Below, piece by piece: positions 9,166 to 12,720 of a stretch of DNA of 12,720 nucleotides. Both the position numbers and the translations under genes were made by a program. The DNA is from Desulfobacula sp. GTDB lineage: Bacteria > Desulfobacterota > Desulfobacteria > Desulfobacterales > Desulfobacteraceae. Numbering within the stretch: the stretch's first letter is position 1; every line of letters begins with the position of its first letter. The DNA is taken from positions 1 to 12,720 of the forward strand of contig JAQICW010000158.1 of the NCBI GenBank assembly GCA_027858355.1. Direction: 5' to 3'. A model generated the notes under the pieces. It made no database searches. It had not been told where the DNA came from and saw only the letters and a program-made list of their open reading frames with translations.

Positions 9166-9182
9166 TTGTTAAATCATAACAA
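9166..9182. promoter_or_regulatory. Inverted repeat TTGTTA-N5-TAACAA upstream of abiE promoter
   Basis: TTGTTA (9166-9171) and TAACAA (9177-9182) are perfect arms around AATCA. The repeat lies 16 bases upstream of the predicted -35. AbiEi-type antitoxins are known to repress their own operon by binding inverted repeats in the promoter region, so this is a candidate operator, weaker than the one across the -35. Confidence 0.35.
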
Positions 9183-9185
9183 TAT

Positions 9186-9211
9186 TAAACTACCTGCTTG
9201 AATTTAGTTTA
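9186..9211. promoter_or_regulatory. Inverted repeat TAAACTA-N12-TAGTTTA spanning abiE -35
   Basis: Perfect 7-bp arms at 9186-9192 and 9205-9211 enclose the -35 hexamer TTGAAT. A dimeric repressor bound here would block RNA polymerase directly. Autorepression by the antitoxin is the expected control of an abiE module; assigning this repeat as the operator is inference. Confidence 0.5.
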
Positions 9212-9226
9212 GCTTTGACTTATAAT
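9198..9226 (+). promoter_or_regulatory. Near-consensus sigma70-type promoter for abiEi
   Basis: TTGAAT (9198-9203) and a perfect TATAAT (9221-9226) are 17 bp apart. The ATG of abiEi is at 9234, only 7 nt beyond the -10, which puts the expected transcript start at or next to the first codon. Together with the missing Shine-Dalgarno sequence, this predicts a leaderless mRNA. Confidence 0.7.
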
Positions 9227-9233
9227 CACAAAC

Positions 9234-10028
9234 ATGACTGGTGAAAACAGAAACATATTAAACCGAATTCTTCGTAACTGGCCCAAAGGAACAGTGGGAA
9301 CATTAACGTGGTTTCGAGAACATGGCGGATATCAGCAACTATTAGATTATTATCAGAAAGCACCCTGGGTGACTAAAATAGGCGGCGGCGCATATATTCA
9401 ATATGCAGATTCTGTTGATTGGCGCGGGGGATTGTATGCTGTTCAGAGTCAATTAGATCTTTGTGTGCATGCTGGTGGAAAAACTGCTTTGGAATTATCC
9501 GGATTTGGACATAATCTCCAGTTGGGACAAACAGCAAAAATATATCTTTTTGCATCAAAAAAAATCCAACCGCCAACCTGGTTTATGAAACACCCATGGG
9601 AGGATGAATTGTGTTTCAAACGGTTAAATATTTTCCAACCCCGGCCGGATTTTGGATTAATGCGTTTTGACGCTGGCAATTTTGAAATAAAAGGGTCTGC
9701 TCCCGAGCGTGCCATGTTTGAACTGTGTGCCCTGGTTCCGAATTGTCATTCGTTTGAAGAGGCTGGCCATTTTATGGAGAGTCTTTTATCCTTGCGATGT
9801 GAATTCGTACAAACGCTTCTTGAAACATGCAGTTCAATAAAAGCAAAACGATTATTCCTCTATTTTGCGGACACATATAATATGCCCTGGTTTCAGAAAT
9901 TGGATATAAAAAATATTGACTTGGGAAAAGGAAAACGACAGGTTGCAGCCAATGGGATTTTAAATAAAAAATATCAAATAACAGTCCCTGATGAAATAAA
10001 GAGTATCAGTTTAACGGATATCCCATGA
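9234..10028 (+). CDS. abiEi: Type IV toxin-antitoxin system antitoxin/repressor, AbiEi family
   Basis: The intact 264-residue product fits the AbiEi_3 type of antitoxin. An N-terminal winged-helix-like part (residues about 7-58, ILNRILRNWPKGTVGTLTWF to GGGAYIQ) is followed by the family's larger C-terminal region, with ALELSGFGHNLQLG near residue 87 and APERAMFELCALVP near 160. AbiEi proteins neutralise the nucleotidyltransferase toxin AbiEii without stable binding and repress their own promoter. The start has no ribosome site but sits 7 nt beyond a TATAAT, so translation is probably leaderless. The stop overlaps the ATG of the toxin gene by 4 nt (ATGA), the usual coupling. The partner toxin is broken, so this gene may now act only as an autoregulator or as an orphan antitoxin. 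The family call rests on context and motifs. Confidence 0.85.
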   Translation: MTGENRNILNRILRNWPKGTVGTLTWFREHGGYQQLLDYYQKAPWVTKIGGGAYIQYADSVDWRGGLYAVQSQLDLCVHAGGKTALELSGFGHNLQLGQTAKIYLFASKKIQPPTWFMKHPWEDELCFKRLNIFQPRPDFGLMRFDAGNFEIKGSAPERAMFELCALVPNCHSFEEAGHFMESLLSLRCEFVQTLLETCSSIKAKRLFLYFADTYNMPWFQKLDIKNIDLGKGKRQVAANGILNKKYQITVPDEIKSISLTDIP

Positions 10029-10630
10029 AAATGAACAAATATTTTGAGCAGGCTAAATTAATGCTGTCCGTTCTTCCAATAGTGGGGCAGGAAAAAAAGT
10101 TTGCTCTAAAAGGCGGGACTGCTTTGAATTTTTTTCATTTGAATCTGCCGCGGTTATCTGTTGATATTGAGGGGAAGCTGTTATCCCCCGATTTCAAAAC
10201 CATTATGCAAAAATGCCGGAGACACTTTCAAGATGGAAATGGAAATCCCGGTACTCTCTTTTGCAGATCTTTATGGTGGGAAGATATGTGCAGCTTTGGA
10301 TCGTCAGCATCCTCGAGATTTGTTTGATATCAAGCTCCTTTCTGAGGCAAGAGGCCTGAATGAAGAAGTCAGTCAAGCGTTTGTCATATACCTTGCCAGT
10401 CACAATCGACCCATGTCAGAATTGCTTTCGCCAAATTTTCAAGGAATGAACGGAAATTTCTGTTGTCTGTTAAAATGGGAATACCTGATTTCAGTTTGCT
10501 TTCAATTTCGGGTCTTGAAAACCTACCGGAGATAAAGTGGAAGGTCGAAAATATATCAAGGATGGAACCCAAAAAGAGAATTACAGCAACTGAAAAGCTG
10601 AAATCGATTTTAGATTTATCTCAACAATAG
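10025..10630 (+). pseudogene. abiEii: AbiEii/AbiGii nucleotidyltransferase toxin, broken by two internal deletions
   Basis: Three pieces of one AbiEii toxin are visible. Frame A (from 10025) gives the N-terminus up to FALKGGTALNFF and PRLSVDI, the nucleotidyltransferase active-site start. At about 10163-10172 the frame changes and gives LRGSCYPPI then IPVLSFADLYGGKICAALD and RQHPRDLFDIKLL through HNRPMSELLSPNF. At about 10440-10447 it returns to frame A as NERKFLLSVKMGIPDFSLL to LKSILDLSQQ, with a stop at 10628. Each junction lacks residues that intact relatives have. From memory these are about 60-70 residues after SVDI, including the remaining active-site region, and about 40-50 residues before ERKFLL. 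The lost bases are not multiples of three. The toxin should be inactive. The stop codon lies in the attC that follows, so the original gene ended where the cassette ends. Confidence 0.88.
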
Positions 10631-10667
10631 AATGCTACGGATTTCACCGTAGATTCTGGTGTTAGCT
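10619..10667 (+). repeat. attC-like site 2, overlapping the abiEii stop
   Basis: AAC (10623-10625), spacer AATAG, L'' AATGCTACGG (10631-10640), a 6-nt loop, L' CCGTAGATT (10647-10655), spacer CTGGT, R' GTTAGCT (10661-10667). The stem is nine pairs with one unpaired G after the third base of L'', the same architecture as the other sites. It is very short (49 bp). Its R'' (TCTCAAC) does not complement the 8808 boundary, so the cassette it closed began elsewhere. The abiEii stop TAG is the end of the left spacer. Confidence 0.75.
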
Positions 10668-10690
10668 ATCTTATCGCCTATAACTATAAT
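10662..10690 (+). promoter_or_regulatory. Possible cassette-borne promoter for the 194-residue gene
   Basis: A perfect TATAAT at 10685-10690 lies 17 bp after TTAGCT (10662-10667), which is a weak -35 with three of six consensus bases, and 26 nt before the ATG. The -35 would coincide with the cassette boundary. Cassettes carrying their own promoter are known; this one is only suggestive. Confidence 0.35.
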
Positions 10691-10716
10691 TTGAAAATTT
10701 AACAGCGGAAATAGAT

Positions 10717-11301
10717 ATGGAATCCCGATATTGGAAAGAATTTTTAGCTTCAACGGCTAAAGAACTTGCCTGGAAGAAATCTCCTAAAAGGCTTACCGAA
10801 AGAAGACTCGAACTAATGGAAAGAGATGTTATTTTGAGTTTTTTTATAGTCAGGCGACTAATAGAATTGCACAGGATTTCAAAAAAAACTATTGATTTCA
10901 AATTTGAAATATTTTCTTCCCCTTTCAATGGAAGACCGTTGCGTCCAATCGATAGACATTGGTTTGAGAGATCGTATGACTTAGAAAATGAAATAAAACA
11001 GAATAAAAAAACAATGTACATTGCAAACCAATTTATCCATTCAATCCTATTTTTAATGCTAATAGATGAAACAAGAAATTGGGACTCGTTTTATGTCGTA
11101 AGTGATTATGACAAAAAAAATTGTATTTGGCGAATACCAGCAAAACAGGTTTACGATTGTTTAAAATTAGTCTCTGAAGATTACCTTGAACTCTTTAGTT
11201 ACAAGTATGACAAAGCTAAAGATGAATATATCATTGAAATTGGAAAAGAACAAAACTTAGAGAATCTCAAACCGCAAAAACAGAGTAAAAACGATAGCTA
11301 A
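10717..11301 (+). CDS. Cassette-encoded protein of unknown function, 194 residues
   Basis: I do not recognise the family. The product is charged, rich in lysine, glutamate and aromatic residues, and probably cytoplasmic and mainly helical in its first 120 residues (KEFLASTAKELAWKKSP, ERDVILSFFIVRRLIELHR). A single hydrophobic run, FIHSILFLMLID (about 106-117), is too short to be a convincing membrane span. The C-terminal part contains aromatic-rich strands and ends in a lysine- and asparagine-rich tail. There is no signal peptide. The ATG at 10717 lacks a strong ribosome site; GCGGAA lies at 10704-10709. The gene is AT-rich, unlike the methyltransferase cassette that follows. Its TAA stop overlaps the R'' box of attC site 3, the tight packing typical of cassettes. 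Its cassette has exactly complementary ends (GTTAGCT at 10661, AGCTAAC at 11296). Confidence 0.82.
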   Translation: MESRYWKEFLASTAKELAWKKSPKRLTERRLELMERDVILSFFIVRRLIELHRISKKTIDFKFEIFSSPFNGRPLRPIDRHWFERSYDLENEIKQNKKTMYIANQFIHSILFLMLIDETRNWDSFYVVSDYDKKNCIWRIPAKQVYDCLKLVSEDYLELFSYKYDKAKDEYIIEIGKEQNLENLKPQKQSKNDS

Positions 11302-11438
11302 CCCATCGTTGCAGCGGACCGCAAGGGGCGGCTTTTTTTAAATTTGTGGTAACTTTAAACTCTGTCGCCCTTAATCGAATTTAGTGGAACCCTTGTTCCC
11401 TCCCTTCGGTCGGCGGCCCCTGAACTCAACCGTTGGGC
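11296..11438 (+). repeat. attC-like site 3, end of the 194-residue-protein cassette
   Basis: R'' AGCTAAC (11296-11302), spacer CCATC, L'' GTTGCAGCGGACCGC (11308-11322). At the other end L' GCGGCCCCTGAAC (11413-11425), spacer TCAACC, R' GTTGGGC (11432-11438), which fits GTTRRRY fully. GTT-CAG...GG..CCGC pairs across the stem with one unpaired G after the third base of L''. The variable middle contains further imperfect pairing (AAGGGGCG with CGCCCTT). At 143 bp it is at the long end of the known attC range. R'' exactly complements the cassette's first bases at 10661. Confidence 0.88.
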
Positions 11439-11447
11439 GTTCAATAA

Positions 11448-11461
11448 AAATCACGTGATTT
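11448..11461. promoter_or_regulatory. Perfect 14-bp palindrome touching the ribosome site of the methyltransferase gene
   Basis: AAATCACGTGATTT is fully self-complementary and its last base is the first base of the TGGAGG ribosome site (11461-11466). It could be a repressor operator or, less likely, a local RNA fold limiting translation. The location is striking; the function is unknown. Confidence 0.45.
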
Positions 11462-11472
11462 GGAGGAATGGT

Positions 11473-12192
11473 ATGTCATCGAAGACGGTTAATCAAAAGA
11501 TGGTTCAAACAGTGTCCCCTCGCCAGTGGATCGGTTTAGTTGTGGTGTATCTCTTAATACCACTGGTTCTATTGGTATGCGGAGGGGATTTCGGTTGGTG
11601 GCAGGCGTGGGTCTATTCACTGCTAATCGTTGCCGCCGCCATAGGGGGGCGCATTTGGGCGGAACAGCGGCATCCGGGGTTGTTGGCCGAACGACAAAAT
11701 ATTGAGAAGATCCAAAGCGCGAAAGCTTGGGACAAAGTGCTTGCTCCGCTGATGGCGCTGAGTTTAGTTTTCCCACTGGTCATAGTGGCAGGGCTGGATC
11801 ACCGCTATGGCTGGTCACCCGTATTTCCGCTATGGCTCATCGTGCTCGGCTTCATCTTGATTTCGCTCGGATACGCTTTCGGTGTGTGGGCATTGGTAGA
11901 GAACCGCTTTTTCTCCAGCGTGGTGCGTATTCAGGCGGATCGAGGGCATGTGGTGTGTGACAGTGGTCCATACCGGATTGTGCGTCATCCGGGCTATGCC
12001 GGAAATATTCCGCCACTGCTGGGCATTGTGCTGGCCTTAGGCTCGGTGTGGACACTTATTCCGGCAGTGGTGGCGTTGATCATCGCGGTGATCAGAACCG
12101 CACTGGAAGACCAGACTCTACAGGAAGAGTTGCCGGGCTATCGAGACTATGCGCGGCGCGTGCGCTATCGGTTGATTCCGGGGATTTACTGA
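11473..12192 (+). CDS. Isoprenylcysteine carboxyl methyltransferase family membrane protein
   Basis: The 239-residue product starts at the ATG at 11473 because TGGAGG (11461-11466) sits 6 nt before it; an in-frame GTG at 11455 lies before that site and is not favoured. Several membrane segments are visible (about residues 12-36, 40-60, 88-105, 112-140 and 175-205). Conserved features of the ICMT/phospholipid-methyltransferase fold are present: GPYRIVRHPGYAG at about 165-177, then EDQTLQEELPG and YRDYARRVRYRLIPG near the C-terminus (about 208-237). These form the S-adenosylmethionine and substrate site in this family. The real substrate is unknown in most bacterial members; lipid or small-molecule methylation is possible. 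The gene is clearly GC-richer than its neighbours, as expected of an independently acquired cassette. It lies between attC sites 3 and 4. Confidence 0.88.
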   Translation: MSSKTVNQKMVQTVSPRQWIGLVVVYLLIPLVLLVCGGDFGWWQAWVYSLLIVAAAIGGRIWAEQRHPGLLAERQNIEKIQSAKAWDKVLAPLMALSLVFPLVIVAGLDHRYGWSPVFPLWLIVLGFILISLGYAFGVWALVENRFFSSVVRIQADRGHVVCDSGPYRIVRHPGYAGNIPPLLGIVLALGSVWTLIPAVVALIIAVIRTALEDQTLQEELPGYRDYARRVRYRLIPGIY

Positions 12193-12206
12193 GGGGTCTC
12201 GCCCCT
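12192..12206 (+). terminator. Short GC hairpin at the methyltransferase stop
   Basis: AGGGG (12192-12196) pairs with CCCCT (12202-12206) around a 5-nt loop, starting at the last base of the stop codon. No T tract follows directly, so it is at best a weak terminator or a 3' end-protecting structure. Confidence 0.3.
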
Positions 12207-12257
12207 GCGATTTGATTTGGTGGATGGGAGGTTTGTTTTCAAAATGTGCAAGAGAGC

Positions 12258-12389
12258 GTCCAACAAGCACTTGCACACTGACCCGCGCTACGGGCTTGGA
12301 GGGCGGGCGAGGTTGGCTTCACGGTTTGGTTGTTTCACCAGCGGGGTTTCGTTGGATGCCGCGCGGGCGGGTGAAGCGGAGCGTTCTTT
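12258..12389 (+). repeat. attC-like site 4 with a damaged right core
   Basis: R'' GTCCAAC (12258-12264) fits RYYYAAC fully; spacer AAGCA; L'' CTTGCACACTGACCCGC (12270-12286). L' GCGGGCGGGTGAAG (12363-12376), spacer CGGAGC, then GTTC running into ten T's (12387-12396) where GTTRRRY is expected. CTT-CAC...C.G.CCCGC pairs with one unpaired G after the third base of L''. R'' matches the complement of the cassette's left end (GTTGGGC at 11432) at six of seven positions. The T run may be a later expansion or insertion. It may also act as a terminator tail after the GC-rich arm. Confidence 0.75.
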
Positions 12390-12543
12390 TTTTTTTAGTG
12401 GTGGTGTAAAAAAATCATTTATATAGGGGTGATGCTGGTGTTATGTTCCGCCAGAACCGCATCGTCTCTTATATTTTTTATCTAATGCTCTAAGGTAGAC
12501 GTCCGGCAATGTATTCATTTAAACCATTAATGGATATCGTTAA
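12390..12543. other. Non-coding leader between attC site 4 and the ParB-like gene
   Basis: About 150 bases hold no gene I can support. Besides the T run there is an imperfect repeat, GATGCTGG (12431-12438) with CCA and then GCATC (end 12465). The repeat at 12516-12546 is listed separately. If the ParB-like gene is a cassette, this leader is longer than those of the neighbouring cassettes. Confidence 0.4.
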
Positions 12544-12546
12544 ATG
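12516..12546. promoter_or_regulatory. Nested inverted repeat overlapping the ParB-like start codon
   Basis: CATTTAAAC (12516-12524) pairs with GTTAAATG (12539-12546) with one extra A, and encloses a perfect 10-bp palindrome, CCATTAATGG (12524-12533). The right arm ends in the ATG itself. Such placement would suit autoregulation, which is common for partition proteins, but this is inference. Confidence 0.4.
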
Positions 12547-12720
12547 ATTAAACGAATTAGCAGGAATAGGAAAACAAAAAATGTGTCACATGACACAATT
12601 CAAAAAATTCGAGTAGAACAAATATCTCCAAATCCAAATCAAGCCAGGATCGATTTTGACAACGCAGGCCTGGTAGAACTTGCAGAGTCGATAAAAGCCA
12701 CGGGTTTGCTCCAACAGGAC
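12544..12720 (+). CDS. ParB-like protein N-terminus, runs off the right end
   Basis: Fifty-nine codons are visible, opening at ATG 12544 directly after an in-frame TAA. A basic, disordered-looking N-terminus (MIKRISRNRKTKN) is followed by the start of a ParB/Spo0J N-terminal domain: IRVEQISPNPNQARIDFD, then LVELAESIKATGLLQQD. In ParB proteins this leads into the GERR CTP-binding motif and a helix-turn-helix, both outside the window. The protein could be a partition protein, a Noc-like factor, or a ParB-fold nuclease or regulator of a mobile element; the visible part cannot decide. No strong ribosome site is seen. It follows the damaged attC site 4. Confidence 0.8.
   Translation, partial: MIKRISRNRKTKNVSHDTIQKIRVEQISPNPNQARIDFDNAGLVELAESIKATGLLQQD

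Larger units (their letters stand above)
7914..12389 (+). mobile_element. Integron gene-cassette array (no integrase in window)
   Basis: Four attC-like sites in one orientation lie just after or across stop codons of + strand genes. The inferred cassettes are 7915-8808 (EF-hand protein), 8809-10661 (74-residue protein plus abiE, possibly two fused cassettes), 10662-11432 (194-residue protein) and 11433-12383 (methyltransferase). In an array the R' box of each attC comes from the next cassette, so a cassette's first 7-mer should complement its own R'' box. GTTATGG/CCATAAC and GTTAGCT/AGCTAAC match exactly, and GTTGGGC/GTCCAAC matches at 6 of 7. No intI or attI is visible, so it is open whether this is an inner part of a chromosomal array or a group of cassettes without an integrase. 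Confidence 0.8.

Noticed and set aside
9105..9175. Possible attC between the 74-residue gene and abiEi using GTTAAAT or GTTAATA as right core
   Set aside because: None of the candidate AAC boxes gives pairing arms with the right spacing.
10025..10535. Programmed frameshifting as an explanation for the AbiEii frames
   Set aside because: The changes come with missing protein blocks on both occasions and there is no slippery sequence at the junctions, so deletions explain them better.
12212..12426. Two overlapping + strand frames of 65 and 69 codons after the methyltransferase gene
   Set aside because: They run through the stem arms and variable middle of attC site 4 and the T run; composition, not coding, explains them.
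1..12720. tRNA, rRNA or riboswitch genes
   Set aside because: I saw no cloverleaf, CCA end, ribosomal RNA stretch or known riboswitch core on either strand; a covariance search could still find something short.

Overview
The window looks like part of a bacterial accessory region, probably from a Desulfobacterota-type (sulfate-reducing, delta-proteobacterial) genome. That placement is inferred from the style of the giant CARDB/dockerin protein and is not proved. Every credible gene is on the + strand. The DNA is mostly AT-rich, with one clearly GC-richer gene near the right end.

Layout. (1) Positions 1-7046 hold the C-terminal 2347 residues of a giant, presumably exported protein. It has the end of a MAM/jelly-roll-like domain, three cadherin-like repeats, a PKD domain, eight CARDB repeats, a PPC-like domain, an IPT/TIG-like domain, an AT-rich cysteine-containing segment, a conserved module, an Fn3-like domain, a PEGA-like domain and a terminal dockerin. 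(2) Positions 7047-7445 are the relic of a thermonuclease with a C-terminal cysteine-rich, Ada-like zinc tail, broken by two frameshifts. (3) About 470 bases with no gene follow. (4) From 7914 to the right end the DNA reads as an integron gene-cassette array without a visible integrase. Four attC-like sites were found by eye, at 8757-8814, 10619-10667, 11296-11438 and 12258-12389. Each has AAC...GTT ends, 5-6 nt spacers, an imperfect stem, and one unpaired G at the fourth position of the left stem. In two cassettes the 7-mer opening the cassette is the exact reverse complement of the 7-mer opening its own attC (7914 with 8757; 10661 with 11296). In a third the match is 6 of 7 (11432 with 12258). 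This is the signature left by cassette excision and insertion.

Cassette cargo, left to right: a secreted protein with a C-terminal EF-hand; a 74-residue unknown protein plus a type IV abiE toxin-antitoxin module; a 194-residue unknown protein; an isoprenylcysteine-methyltransferase-like membrane enzyme; and, after a damaged attC, the N-terminus of a ParB-like protein that runs off the window. In the abiE module the antitoxin is intact and has a near-consensus promoter with an inverted repeat across its -35. The toxin gene has two internal deletions with frame changes and its stop codon lies inside an attC. The cassette genes have unlike base composition and unrelated functions, as expected of independently acquired cassettes. 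They are not a pathway. The only shared theme is export plus a calcium-binding EF-hand/dockerin C-terminus in the giant protein and the first cassette protein.
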